Numbered from the stretch's first letter, positions 34,044 through 42,571 are shown. The stretch: DNA of 64,000 nt from Enterocloster lavalensis (GCF_902364025.1 NZ_CABJCG010000016.1:1-64000), one strand, 5' to 3'. The notes: generated from the sequence alone by a model not told the origin. Program-made: numbers and translations.

Positions 34044-34114
34044 GCAGGTGTAGTTCAATGGTAGAACACTAGCCTTCCAAGCTAGATACGTGGGTTCGAT
34101 TCCCATCACCTGCT
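34044..34114 (+). tRNA. tRNA-Gly (anticodon TCC)
   Basis: Acceptor GCAGGTG/CACCTGC, anticodon stem CTAGC/GCTAG with loop CTTCCAA, T loop TTCGATT, discriminator T. No encoded CCA. Confidence 0.97.
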
Positions 34115-34124
34115 CTTATAAAAA

Positions 34125-34164
34125 ACTGGGAAACCTTGTGATAGCGAGGTTTCCCGTTTTTTTT
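34125..34164 (+). terminator. Terminator of the Pro-Gly tRNA operon
   Basis: GGGAAACCT (34128-34136) pairs with AGGTTTCCC (34147-34155), then GTTTTTTTT. Confidence 0.9.
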
Positions 34165-34218
34165 GCTGTTTTTATGGGGTAGATCGGAGGAAAAACGGGA
34201 TAGAGCTTCAAAAAGAGA

Positions 34219-35508
34219 CTACAGCCCGGATTTTTCCAGATCCTGTATTTCCTTCTTTTGGTAGGCCATCAGGCTGAACGCCGCCCCAAGAACGCCGGTG
34301 CACAGGAACATGACCGCCATACCGCTTCCATTTCCCAATCCCACCAGCTGTCCAAGGGCTGCGGACGCGCCGGAGCCGGACTGCATGAACGGCTCAAACA
34401 CGAAGTCGGCCAGGTAGCCGCCCAACAGAAGCCCGGCCGGGATTGTGCAGTATTGGATCGCATTCCGCACGGAAAATACGCTTCCCTGGAGTTCCCGTGG
34501 AACCATCTGATACAGGATCATCCTCTGTCCGGCCGCCAGAAACGGAATGGGCAGGCTGGCCCACACCGCGGCAAGGCTCCACCAGACGGCGTTTTTTCCC
34601 AGCCCCATCATCAGATCGCCCAGCAGAAAGGACGCTCCGGCTGAGAAGTAGATCAGTTTTACGCTGCTGACTTTAAACGGCCTGAGCGAGATGATGAGTC
34701 CGCCCAGAATGCCGCCGGCGCCCAGGACCATGTTGACAGCCCCGAGAACCAGGCTGTTGCCGCCGCTCCTGGCCAGAATCATGGGGGACAGGATATTTTC
34801 GTAGGTCAGGCGGGAGAAAAAATTCAGCACCGCCATGGTGACGATGATGTACCACAGCCCTTTGTGGCGGAACAGGAACCGGAAGCCGTCAAAACAGCCG
34901 GACAGGACGGAAGCTCCCCTGGGCGCTTTGGACAGCTCCTCCGGTATTTTAATAAAGATCAGTAGCAGTGCAAAATTAAACAAAAAGGACAAAAGATCCG
35001 CCGCGATCACCGCGCCCAGACCGCCGAAGGCAAAGACCGAGGAGGCCAGCACCGGTGAAACCACGGAAACCAGGTTGGTCGAGAACGAGTCCATGCCGCT
35101 CATCCGGGCGATTTTATCCTTGGGCACCAGAATTCCCACCGCCACCGACTGAGCCGGTATCTGAAAGGAATTCATAAATCCGATCACGCAGTTGACCGCG
35201 TAGATGTACTGGATTTTCAGCTCCCCAGTCCGCCAGCACAGCAGGACAAAAAAGGAACAAATGGCCGCGATGGAGTCCGCTGCGAGCATAATGGTTTTCT
35301 TGCGGTGCCGGTCCACAAAGCCGCCGGCAAACAAGCTGACCAGAATATAAGGCAGGTAATTGCAGAAGGACATCAGGGACACGGCCATGGCGGATTTCGT
35401 CTGGGTGTAGGTCCACAGGATCAATGCAAAGCTGGTCATGGCGCTCCCCAGCTGGGAGACGGAACCGCCGAACCAGAATAACAGATATTTCTTAAAACTT
35501 TTTTCCAT
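34219..35508 (-). CDS. MFS exporter, Mef-like (MFS_3)
   Basis: 429 residues, about 12 membrane segments. The N-terminal FWFGGSVSQLGSAMTSFALILW and the A-loop GGFVDRHRKKTIM are typical of the macrolide-efflux-like/enterobactin-exporter subgroup. It should expel a drug or metabolite using the proton gradient. ATG at 35508 follows AAGGAGAG; the longer frame reaches into the leader and is rejected. The mRNA leader encodes a short peptide and can fold in alternative ways (35551-35652), so expression is probably induced by attenuation. Confidence 0.87.
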   Translation of the reverse strand: MEKSFKKYLLFWFGGSVSQLGSAMTSFALILWTYTQTKSAMAVSLMSFCNYLPYILVSLFAGGFVDRHRKKTIMLAADSIAAICSFFVLLCWRTGELKIQYIYAVNCVIGFMNSFQIPAQSVAVGILVPKDKIARMSGMDSFSTNLVSVVSPVLASSVFAFGGLGAVIAADLLSFLFNFALLLIFIKIPEELSKAPRGASVLSGCFDGFRFLFRHKGLWYIIVTMAVLNFFSRLTYENILSPMILARSGGNSLVLGAVNMVLGAGGILGGLIISLRPFKVSSVKLIYFSAGASFLLGDLMMGLGKNAVWWSLAAVWASLPIPFLAAGQRMILYQMVPRELQGSVFSVRNAIQYCTIPAGLLLGGYLADFVFEPFMQSGSGASAALGQLVGLGNGSGMAVMFLCTGVLGAAFSLMAYQKKEIQDLEKSGL

Positions 35509-35550
35509 TGAAGTTTCTCTCCTTACAGAATCATTTTTTCGGTTCCATAA

Positions 35551-35625
35551 GTACAAAACCCAATGCGGGCAAAACCGCCGTTTACTCTGTACAAATTATG
35601 CCCGTGCAATGGATTTTGTACAGAG
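35551..35625 (-). promoter_or_regulatory. Candidate attenuator in the MFS leader
   Basis: In the mRNA sense, CTCTGTACAAA (35625-35615) can pair with TTTGTACAGAG (35595-35585), 11 perfect pairs. The overlapping GTACAAAATCC (35620-35610) can instead pair with GGGTTTTGTAC (35561-35551). The first strand lies inside the leader-peptide reading frame, so a stalled ribosome would block it. Confidence 0.55.
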
Positions 35626-35652
35626 ATATCTGCCCATATCGATATAAGACAT
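35596..35652 (-). CDS. Leader peptide upstream of the MFS exporter
   Basis: 18 codons: MSYIDMGRYLCTKSIARA, with a near-perfect ribosome site (GGGAGG, 8 bases before ATG). It lies in the roughly 190-base leader between the promoter at 35705-35733 and the exporter. Its last codons overlap the attenuator stem. Short leader peptides of this kind control mef, erm and cat genes by ribosome stalling. Translation and drug response are inferred. Confidence 0.6.
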   Translation of the reverse strand: MSYIDMGRYLCTKSIARA

Positions 35653-35704
35653 TGCGTTCACCTCCCGTACCGTCAGCTCTGTTTGACTGCGGCTGTATTT
35701 CTTT

Positions 35705-35733
35705 GTTGTATCATACCCGACCGGTAAAGTCAA
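35705..35733 (-). promoter_or_regulatory. Promoter of the leader/MFS transcript
   Basis: On the minus strand TTGACT (35733-35728), 17-base spacer ending TGA, TACAAC (35710-35705). Confidence 0.6.
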
Positions 35734-35861
35734 TTTATACAGGGTCCAGGGCGGTGCCGGTCCACACTCGTGCAACAGTAAGGGGGCCGGAAGCCCCATT
35801 GTCTGAAAAATAAGGTCGCCGGGCATGAAAATTGCAGCTTAAAAAAAATATAAAAAATAGC

Positions 35862-35890
35862 TTGCAATCGTCAAAAAAGTATGATAGACT
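35862..35890 (+). promoter_or_regulatory. Promoter of tRNA-Arg/tRNA-His
   Basis: TTGCAA (35862-35867), 17-base spacer, TAGACT (35885-35890). About 95 bases of leader follow. Confidence 0.5.
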
Positions 35891-35987
35891 ATAACACGTT
35901 GACACGACAGAAGTGTGTACCGCTGTGGGTAAGAACTTCGGACAAGTGCCAGGCGACGGTTGAGTCCCTCGGGAGGCTGCCGGGATT

Positions 35988-36061
<74 letters not shown>

Positions 36062-36090
36062 TTCGGACGAGAGTCCGTACAATTTAATAT

Positions 36091-36165
36091 GGTGGGTATG
36101 GCGAAGTTGGTTATCGCGCCAGATTGTGGCTCTGGAGGCCCAGGGTTCGAATCCCTGTACTCACC
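36091..36165 (+). tRNA. tRNA-His (anticodon GTG)
   Basis: Encoded extra G at 36091 (G-1) opposite C73 at 36165, the tRNA-His identity pair. Acceptor GTGGGTA/TACTCAC, anticodon stem CCAGA/TCTGG with loop TTGTGGC, T loop TTCGAAT. Confidence 0.96.
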
Positions 36166-36172
36166 CTTTGAG

Positions 36173-36205
36173 ATACCTTACCGATATGCGGTAAGGTATT
36201 TTTTT
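36173..36205 (+). terminator. Terminator of the Arg-His tRNA operon
   Basis: ATACCTTACCG (36173-36183) pairs with CGGTAAGGTAT (36189-36199), then a run of T. Confidence 0.92.
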
Positions 36206-36320
36206 AAAATGAAATGGTCCGTTGGCGCAGTCTGCGGGCGATTATATGACCGGAGACCGGCCGGAAGAGCGGCTGGGAATGGGCGATAGGAATACGCTGA
36301 AACGAGGCTTGAAACGGGGC

Positions 36321-36349
36321 TTGCCAAGCGGCGGATTCTATGGTATTAT
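36321..36349 (+). promoter_or_regulatory. Promoter of tRNA-Gln
   Basis: TTGCCA (36321-36326), 17-base spacer, TATTAT (36344-36349), 31 bases before the tRNA. Confidence 0.65.
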
Positions 36350-36379
36350 GTTTGGGTATGCCGGTGGAATTTCGGCTGA

Positions 36380-36451
36380 TGGGCCATCGCCAAGCGGTAA
36401 GGCACAGGACTTTGACTCCTGCATTCGAGGGTTCGAATCCCGCTGGCCCAG
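36380..36451 (+). tRNA. tRNA-Gln (anticodon TTG)
   Basis: Acceptor TGGGCCA/TGGCCCA, anticodon stem CAGGA/TCCTG with loop CTTTGAC, T arm GAGGG TTCGAAT CCCGC, discriminator G. No encoded CCA. The gap to the next gene (36452-36688) shows nothing else I can name. Confidence 0.97.
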
Positions 36452-36688
36452 CGATAAAAAAGGTTCTGAGAACGATTGTTTTCAGGGCCTTTTTGCTATA
36501 TAATTACAGAAAAAATATCTATGTCCGAAAATGTCGGGACTTTTCTGTCCGATCTGTTATAATTAAGGACATGTATCCCTTATCGACAACCTATAGTTGA
36601 CGACAAAGTATAATTAATGAAGGAAACCCCGCTCTTTTTAAACGCCCGCATGTGCCCACAAGGCGCCAAAACAGACAGGAGAACCGCC

Positions 36689-38287
36689 ATGACAATGGAC
36701 AACCATGCCGCCTGTTACGCGGCATTTCAATCTAAGGATTCCCGCTTTGACGGGCATTTTTTCGTGGGCGTGACCTCCACGGGGATTTACTGCCGCCCTG
36801 TGTGCCGGGCGCGTCTGCCCAGGCCCGAAAACTGCACCTTTTTTAAAACCGCCGCCGAGGCGGAGCGGGCGGGCTTTCGGCCCTGTCTGCTATGCCGCCC
36901 GGAACTGGCGCCCGGCTGCGCGCCGGTGGTCCCGGCGACCCGGCTCCAGATGTGCAGCGCTGTCCCGCAGACAGGGACCAGCTGCGCTCCGATGGTCCCG
37001 GCGACCCGGCTCCAGACACGCAGCGCTGCTCCGGAGACTGCGCCCGGCTGCGCGCCGGTGGACGCCTCCCGCAGGCTGGCAGTCCTGGCGGCGAAGCGTT
37101 TGGAGGAACATTGCGGGAGCATTGAGAGCCTGGAGGAGCTGGCCGCGTCCCTGGGCTGTACGGCACGGCACCTGCGGCGGGTGTTTCGGGAGGAGTACCG
37201 GGTTTCGCCGGTGCAGTACCTGCAGACCTGCCGCCTGCTGCTGGCCAAAAGCCTGTTGACGGATACCGGGCTTTCCGTTCTGGAGGTGGCCATGGCCTCC
37301 GGCTTCGGCAGTCTGCGCCGGTTCAACGACCTGTTCCGGGCGCGCTACCACCTCTCCCCAACGTCGCTGCGCAGGCAGACCGGCCAGGCCGTCCGAACGG
37401 AGGGGCAGAACATCTCCCTGATGCTGGGATACCGCCCGCCCTATGACTGGGAGCGCCTGCTCGCATTTCTGGCTCCCCGGGCAATTCCCGGCGTGGAGAT
37501 TGTCCGGGACAGCGCCTACTACAGGACCGTGCGGCTTGTAAAGCGGGATGGGATGGAAGTTTGCGGCTGGATCAGGGCAGAAAACGTGTCCGCCCAAAAT
37601 GCGCTTCGCGTCACCGTGTCCGCGCCCCTTCTGGCGGTGCTGCCCCAGGTGCTGGCGCGGGTCAGGGAACTGTTTGACTTAAACTGCGATCCCAACCGGA
37701 TCAATGAGACCTTGCAGGCAATGGAGACGCTAAAGCCAGGGTTATGCGTGCCCGGCGTCCGGGTTCCCGGCTGCTTTGACCCTTTTGAAATGGCGGTCCG
37801 CACAATTCTGGGACAGCAGATCACTGTCAAGGGGGCCACGACGCTGGCCGGGCGGGTGGCGCGGGAGCTGGGAACCCCGGTCCGGACGGAGGTGGAGGGC
37901 CTGACCCACGTATTTCCCACCGCCCGGGACATCTGCGGGCTGGAGGAGCCGGTTTCCGGCAGGCTGGGGGCCATGGGGATTATCGCCGCCCGGGCCAATA
38001 CCATTTCCACGCTTGCGGGAAAGCTGGCGGACGGTTCTATCCGGCTGTCCGTGGGAGCGGACCCGGAGCAAACGGCCGCGCAGCTGATGGAACTTCCGGG
38101 CATCGGCGCCTGGACCGCCGGGTACATGGCGATGCGGGCGTCCGGCTGGACCGATGCATTTCTGGAGACGGATCACGGCATCAAAAAGGCGCTGGCGCCC
38201 CGGAAGGCCGGGGAAATCCGGGAGCTGGCCGAGCGCTGGCGGCCCTGGCGCAGCTATGCTATGATGAATTTGTGGAATTCCCTGTAA
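36689..38287 (+). CDS. Ada-AlkA fusion: methylphosphotriester sensor/regulator and 3-methyladenine glycosylase
   Basis: 532 residues. N-terminal Ada zinc domain (1-75) with Cys38 in GIYCRPVCRARLP as acceptor and CRP...FRPCLLCRPE completing the zinc site. Linker 76-121 is a 22-residue unit duplicated in frame. AraC-type HTH pair (about 122-225, EELAASLGCTARHLRRVFREEYRVSPVQYL). Then AlkA N-terminal domain and HhH-GPD glycosylase: GQQITVKGA, LMELPGIGAWTAGYMAMRA and the catalytic Asp of FLETDHGIKKAL. It should sense methyl phosphotriesters, activate alkylation-repair genes and excise alkylated purines. ATG follows ACAGGAG. ogt follows 22 bases later. Confidence 0.92.
   Translation: MTMDNHAACYAAFQSKDSRFDGHFFVGVTSTGIYCRPVCRARLPRPENCTFFKTAAEAERAGFRPCLLCRPELAPGCAPVVPATRLQMCSAVPQTGTSCAPMVPATRLQTRSAAPETAPGCAPVDASRRLAVLAAKRLEEHCGSIESLEELAASLGCTARHLRRVFREEYRVSPVQYLQTCRLLLAKSLLTDTGLSVLEVAMASGFGSLRRFNDLFRARYHLSPTSLRRQTGQAVRTEGQNISLMLGYRPPYDWERLLAFLAPRAIPGVEIVRDSAYYRTVRLVKRDGMEVCGWIRAENVSAQNALRVTVSAPLLAVLPQVLARVRELFDLNCDPNRINETLQAMETLKPGLCVPGVRVPGCFDPFEMAVRTILGQQITVKGATTLAGRVARELGTPVRTEVEGLTHVFPTARDICGLEEPVSGRLGAMGIIAARANTISTLAGKLADGSIRLSVGADPEQTAAQLMELPGIGAWTAGYMAMRASGWTDAFLETDHGIKKALAPRKAGEIRELAERWRPWRSYAMMNLWNSL
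36917..37048 (+). repeat. 66-bp tandem duplication in the Ada-AlkA linker
   Basis: Units start at 36917 and 36983, with a partial third at 37049. They encode CAPVVPATRLQ... and CAPMVPATRLQ... units of 22 residues, so the frame is kept. Confidence 0.85.
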
Positions 38288-38309
38288 AACAGGATTCAGG
38301 AGGAACGGT

Positions 38310-38849
38310 ATGTACTATGAGATGAAATACGACTCTCCGGTGGGGCGGCTCACCCTGGCCAGCGACGGTTTGAACCTGGCGGGCCTCTGGATGGAGGGGC
38401 AAAAATACTTCGGGGGCACCGTGCCTGGGGAGCTGCGGCCCAACGAGGAGCTGGAGGTATTTTCCAGGGCAAAGGACTGGCTCGACCGGTATTTTAACGG
38501 GAAAAAGCCGGAGCCGTCGGAGCTGCCGCTGGCGCCTGTGGGCGGAGAATTCCGGCAGACGGTGTGGGAACTGCTCTGTGAAATCCCCTACGGAGAGCTC
38601 ACCACCTACGGGCAGATCGCCCGGGAAGCGGCAAAGCGGCTCCAACGGGAGAGTATGTCCGCCCAGGCGGTGGGCGGGGCGGTGGGCCACAATCCCATCT
38701 CGATTATAATTCCCTGCCACCGGGTGGTGGGGACCGGCGGCAGCCTGACCGGCTATGCTGGAGGGATCGACAAGAAGATTTGGCTGCTGAAGCACGAAGG
38801 CGTGAAAATGGACGGCCTGACCGTTCCGGCTAGGGGGACGGCGCTGTAA
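38310..38849 (+). CDS. ogt: Methylated-DNA-protein cysteine methyltransferase
   Basis: 179 residues. Suicide acceptor in IIPCHRVVGTGGSLTGYAGG; N-terminal half MYYEMKYDSPVGRLTLASDG. Transfers methyl groups from O6-methylguanine to its Cys. GGAGGAACGGT before the ATG. Cotranscribed with the Ada-AlkA gene: together an adaptive-response cassette. Confidence 0.95.
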   Translation: MYYEMKYDSPVGRLTLASDGLNLAGLWMEGQKYFGGTVPGELRPNEELEVFSRAKDWLDRYFNGKKPEPSELPLAPVGGEFRQTVWELLCEIPYGELTTYGQIAREAAKRLQRESMSAQAVGGAVGHNPISIIIPCHRVVGTGGSLTGYAGGIDKKIWLLKHEGVKMDGLTVPARGTAL

Positions 38850-38980
38850 CGGTAAATTTATGGTATTTTCATAAATAAACCAGAAAGCATCCATAGAATA
38901 GACACATCTTTCCGCTATGCTGAAAGCCAGTGCGGAAAAACGGGAATGTGTTTGATCCGCGAAATGAAGAGTGCGGGGAA

Positions 38981-39613
38981 ATGGATATGACCAACGAACA
39001 GTATTACGACCTGATCCGGCCATACGAGGATGCCAGAAGGCTTTTGGAGACGCGTTTGGAAATCCTGAACCACAGCCTTTACGGCAGCAGGGCGGTGTGC
39101 GGTCCCATCCACAATATGCAGAACCGGATTAAGGCCAAGAAGAGCATCGAGGACAAGCTCAGGCGCCTGGGACAGAGGGACAGCGTGTCCAATGCCAGGG
39201 ATTACCTTCAGGACATTGCGGGCATCCGGGTGATCTGCTATTTTGTGGACGATATTTATAATGTTGCGGCGGGATTAAAACGGCAGTCGGACCTGGTGCT
39301 GGTGAAGGAGCGGGATTATATCGCCACCCCCAAGCCCAACGGCTACCGCAGCTACCACATCGTGATGGGAGCGCCGGTGTACTGCCTGGACGCCATGGAA
39401 TATTTTCCGGTGGAGGTCCAGTTCCGGACCATGTCCATGGACTTCTGGGCCAGCATGGAGCACCGGATCTGTTATAAAAAGAACCCGGAGCACCGGGAAC
39501 GGCTGGAGCAGGAATTTCTAACCTACGCGGCGGTGCTGAAGGAGATCGAGGAAAAGTTTGAGGAATACCGGGAACGCCGGGAAAACGGATGGCCTCCGGA
39601 GGAGGCGGATTAA
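38981..39613 (+). CDS. Small alarmone synthetase (RelQ/SasB-like)
   Basis: About 210-residue (p)ppGpp synthetase-only protein. RelA/SpoT synthetase motifs: DIAGIRVICYFVDDIYNVA, RDYIATPKPNGYRSYHIVM, EVQFRTMSMDFWASMEHRICYK. No hydrolase or regulatory domain, so it should make pppGpp/ppGpp without degrading it. Start uncertain: ATG 38981 or 38987, with GCGGGGA upstream; a GTG at 38930 is possible. Confidence 0.9.
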   Translation: MDMTNEQYYDLIRPYEDARRLLETRLEILNHSLYGSRAVCGPIHNMQNRIKAKKSIEDKLRRLGQRDSVSNARDYLQDIAGIRVICYFVDDIYNVAAGLKRQSDLVLVKERDYIATPKPNGYRSYHIVMGAPVYCLDAMEYFPVEVQFRTMSMDFWASMEHRICYKKNPEHRERLEQEFLTYAAVLKEIEEKFEEYRERRENGWPPEEAD

Positions 39614-39669
39614 GACAGAGCATGTATGCGCCGGCGCTGCCATGACCGGCGGGAGAGGAGAACAGCAGT

Positions 39670-40191
39670 ATGGAGATGGCGAAACAGCGGGTGATTGTGG
39701 ACGACGCGGTGATTGAGTCCGGTGAGATTCAGGAGATCATTGATCCGCTTTGGTGGAGCGTGAGCATTTACGACGGGGAGGAGCAGTACCAGCGGGACCT
39801 GGAGGGTTTTACCGCCCCGCAGCGGTATCTGTTTGCCCTGCAATGGTATTTGGCCGAGGTCAACAACGGCGGGCACGACCAGTTTTACTCCAATTCCACG
39901 GGCATCGTCTGGGAGGACGCCATGAACGGAGCCAGGGAGATGGGGATGGAGGAGCTGTACGGGATCATCCGGGAGTCTGCGGACCGCATGGGCGGCAAAC
40001 CCGCCAAGGAGCGGGAGGACCGCTGGGATCAGATGAGCGAGCTGGAGCCTGAGTTTGGAGATTTGAATAAAAGGCTTTACGCCATGGAAAAGGCGGATGA
40101 CATTGAGCGGCGGATGGCGGCCTACGCTCTGGAGAATCGGCAGGCCCTGTATTTTGACGGGGAAGTGGAGAAGCCGGTGTTTGAGGACTGA
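39670..40191 (+). CDS. DUF4375 (DMP19-like) protein
   Basis: 173 residues with the DUF4375 core RYLFALQWYLAEVNNGGHDQFYSNSTGIVWEDAM. These proteins are mostly uncharacterised; some are inhibitors or immunity-like factors. No signal or membrane segment. GGAGAGGAG precedes the ATG. Terminal gene before a convergent terminator. Confidence 0.85.
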   Translation: MEMAKQRVIVDDAVIESGEIQEIIDPLWWSVSIYDGEEQYQRDLEGFTAPQRYLFALQWYLAEVNNGGHDQFYSNSTGIVWEDAMNGAREMGMEELYGIIRESADRMGGKPAKEREDRWDQMSELEPEFGDLNKRLYAMEKADDIERRMAAYALENRQALYFDGEVEKPVFED

Positions 40192-40207
40192 CCGGCAGGA
40201 GACTTCC

Positions 40208-40248
40208 AAAAAACGCCCCGGCTGCGGAGGGAATGAACAGCCGGGGCG
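40208..40248 (-). terminator. Terminator of the glutaredoxin-like gene
   Basis: CGCCCCGGCTG (40214-40224) pairs with CAGCCGGGGCG (40238-40248). On the minus strand TTTTTT follows; it may also stop the convergent DUF4375 transcript. Confidence 0.85.
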
Positions 40249-40260
40249 AGTCTATGGGGA

Positions 40261-40518
40261 CTATTTTGCGGACAGGACTTCGCCCAGGTCCAGGGTGCGG
40301 CGGCCGTCCTCAAAGACGAAGCAGGGGATGCCGATTCCGCCGTTTTTCCGGACCGCCTCGTACAGCGGATCGGATTCGCGCACGGATAAGTAGGCCTTTA
40401 AGTCCGGCAGGGAAGCGGAAAGATTCTTGAAGTCCACGTCGATTCCGGCTTCGCGCAGCTTGCAGAGCGCCAGCAGGGTGTCAGGGCAGAGATGGCTTCC
40501 GATTACAGTGGTATTCAT
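40261..40518 (-). CDS. Glutaredoxin-like protein
   Basis: 85 residues with a thioredoxin-like start MNTTVIGSHLCPDTLLAL and the cis-Pro loop GIGIPCFVFEDG. The active site is CPDT, with only the N-terminal Cys, so it is monothiol. AAGGAGGAATCCCC before the ATG. Divergent from the LysR gene at 40646, probably its regulator. Confidence 0.82.
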   Translation of the reverse strand: MNTTVIGSHLCPDTLLALCKLREAGIDVDFKNLSASLPDLKAYLSVRESDPLYEAVRKNGGIGIPCFVFEDGRRTLDLGEVLSAK

Positions 40519-40645
40519 GGGGATTCCTCCTTGTAGGTTTTGTCTGGTTTCTGCACTCAGTATAGCAGGCCTTTACAATTCTGTAAAATTGAAATATATT
40601 ATAAGGAGATTCGAAAATTTCGATACCACAGAGGGAGATCGGGAA

Positions 40646-41533
40646 ATGGAACTGCGCAATCTGAATACATTTGTCAGGGCTGCGGATGCGGGCAGTTTTT
40701 CCAGGGCGGCTTCTGAGCTTGGCTACACCCAATCCACGGTGACGGCGCAGATTCAGGGGCTGGAGGAGGAACTGGGGGTACAGCTGTTTGACCGGCTGCC
40801 CAAAGGCATTGCGCTCACCCAGCCGGGGGAAGCGCTTTTGGAGCACGCCCGGAATCTGCTTCTGGAAGCGGAAAATGCCCGGCTGGCTGTGAAAAACCAG
40901 CGGGAGCCGTCGGGGAAGCTGCGGATCGGAGCGTTTTCTTCGCTCTGTACCGCGTTTTTACCCGATCTCCTGAAGCAGTACCACCAACTGTATCCCAAGG
41001 TGGATCTGGTGGTCCGCAGCGGCGGCATCGAGGCACTTCAGGAAATGCTTGGCTCCGGCTGGCTGGATTTCGCATGGGTGATTGCGGACCGGAAGGAGAG
41101 AAGCCCGTGGCGCGCCTTCTGCGGGATGTCCCATCCCATCTGGGCCGTGGCCGCGCCCGGCCGGTACGGTGCCGGGGAAATGCTCCCGGTAAGCGGACTT
41201 GAGGAAGTCACCTTTCTGTTGACCGAACCGGGCTGCCCGTACCGCCTTCAGTTTGAGCTGTTCTGCCGCAGAGCCGGGATCGTGCCCCATGTGTTGATGG
41301 AGGCGGACAGCATCGAGGGGATCCGCACCTTTGCCAGGTCGGGACTGGGGGTGGGGATTCTGCCGGATTTCGCCGTCCGTCCCATGGTGGAGGAAGGGAC
41401 TCTGGAGCGGGTGAGGATCGAGGGGTTCGCGCCTGCGGTGGAGAGCGCGCTGTTCTGCCATCCGGTGAAGTGGATGACGCCCGCCATGGAAGCGTTTTTG
41501 CAGCTGTCCGGGGCGCGGGAGAGGGAAACTTAG
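40646..41533 (+). CDS. LysR-family transcriptional regulator
   Basis: 295 residues. HTH MELRNLNTFVRAADAGSFSRAASELGYTQSTVTAQIQGLEEELGVQLFDR plus an effector domain. Start at 40646, GGGAGATCGGGAA upstream; the frame open to 40427 overlaps the divergent gene. Shares a 127-base divergent control region with the glutaredoxin-like gene. Confidence 0.9.
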   Translation: MELRNLNTFVRAADAGSFSRAASELGYTQSTVTAQIQGLEEELGVQLFDRLPKGIALTQPGEALLEHARNLLLEAENARLAVKNQREPSGKLRIGAFSSLCTAFLPDLLKQYHQLYPKVDLVVRSGGIEALQEMLGSGWLDFAWVIADRKERSPWRAFCGMSHPIWAVAAPGRYGAGEMLPVSGLEEVTFLLTEPGCPYRLQFELFCRRAGIVPHVLMEADSIEGIRTFARSGLGVGILPDFAVRPMVEEGTLERVRIEGFAPAVESALFCHPVKWMTPAMEAFLQLSGARERET

Positions 41534-41660
41534 GGGCTGTTGGGGCGTTTGGCAGACTGCTGCCCGGTGGAATATTGTAATATTGCATAAAAGAGCTGCC
41601 GGAGATTTGGGTAAAAATAAACGAAGATTCCAAAAAACTCAAAGAATCATTAGAAATCAG

Positions 41661-41672
41661 CAGAAATTTCTG
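41661..41672. promoter_or_regulatory. 12-bp palindrome before the gene at 41773
   Basis: CAGAAATTTCTG, followed at once by a -10-like TAGAAT (41675-41680). Possible operator in the 239-base gap. Confidence 0.3.
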
Positions 41673-41772
41673 ATAGAATAGAAACAGAAGCAATAAGTCT
41701 CAGAAAGTATGGCCCGAGCCGTTTGGCGTCGGGCCTGCTGCATGGGTGGATCGGGTGATGGAGGTTGAGCGG

Positions 41773-42126
41773 ATGGAGTCGTTGGTGAATGAAGAAGTGA
41801 AACATTTGAAATTCGGCAGAGGCAGTATAGTGGAGGAGCCGGCGGAGCATATTAAAGTACGGTTTCAGAGCGGAGGCGTTGTCAAAACCTTTCGGTTCCC
41901 GGATGCGTTTGCCGGTTATCTGGCGTTTGAAAAGGGCGAGCTGCAGGAGAAATACAACGAGATGGCGATGAGCGAGCGCAGGCGCAGGGAAGAGGGACGC
42001 AGGGAAGAACTCTTCAAACTGGAGGAGGAGCGCAGGGCGGCGCAGACGGAACTGCAAAAACACCGCAGGAGCGCTGCCCGGACGGCGAAAACCGCAGCAG
42101 GGACCGCCGCTAAGAATACAAAATAG
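41773..42126 (+). CDS. Uncharacterised small protein with charged coiled tail
   Basis: 117 residues. The first about 55 (VNEEVKHLKFGRGSIVEEPAEHIKVRFQSGGVVKTFRFPDAF) look like a small beta-barrel of the SH3-like kind found in clostridial hypotheticals. The rest is a highly charged Arg/Glu helix and an Ala/Lys tail. No signal peptide. ATG 41773 follows GGAGG by 8 bases; upstream in-frame starts lack a site. Function unknown; nucleic-acid binding is possible from the basic tail. Confidence 0.6.
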   Translation: MESLVNEEVKHLKFGRGSIVEEPAEHIKVRFQSGGVVKTFRFPDAFAGYLAFEKGELQEKYNEMAMSERRRREEGRREELFKLEEERRAAQTELQKHRRSAARTAKTAAGTAAKNTK

Positions 42127-42212
42127 AAATTTTGCGCCGGTGATGGGTCGGCGGACGGGGGAAGCTCCGGCCCGCCCAGAATTTCCGGCGCGACGGATAT
42201 GGCAGGTGTTAA

Positions 42213-42461
42213 ATGATCAAGAGCGCATTTTCCGCCTCGGACAATCAGACATTATACCGGAACCAGATGAAACTTTTGATCCAGACCGGCTGCAAGTACA
42301 GCTGCCGGGTAACCGTGGATCTGGCGGGACGCAGGTTCAACGCCAAAAGTATGATGCACATCGGCGACATTAAGGCCGGGGACCGGTTTGAACTATTGTT
42401 TGACGGCGAGGACGAGATTAATGCCCTGGAGGAATATTCCAGGGTTTTGGAGACAGATTGA
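42213..42461 (+). CDS. HPr-like domain protein without the phosphorylated His
   Basis: 82 residues. The segment CRVTVDLAGRRFNAKSMMHIGDIKAGDRFELLFDGEDEINALEEYSRVL aligns with the second half of PTS HPr/Crh. The N-terminal GLHARPA loop with His15 is replaced by NQTLYRNQM, so PTS phosphotransfer is not expected. A regulatory or structural role is inferred. GCAGGTGTTAA precedes the ATG; a terminator follows. Confidence 0.7.
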   Translation: MIKSAFSASDNQTLYRNQMKLLIQTGCKYSCRVTVDLAGRRFNAKSMMHIGDIKAGDRFELLFDGEDEINALEEYSRVLETD

Positions 42462-42535
42462 GAAAGAGAAATCAAATGAAAATCATGAACCGGCCGGTGG
42501 GGCACAGGCGCTTTGACCGGGGGAACATAACAGTG

Positions 42536-42571
42536 GGGCGGCTTGCAGATGTGCAGAGCCGCCCTGTTTTT
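42536..42571 (+). terminator. Terminator after the HPr-like gene
   Basis: GGGCGGCT (42536-42543) pairs with AGCCGCCC (42557-42564), then TGTTTTTAT. Confidence 0.8.
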
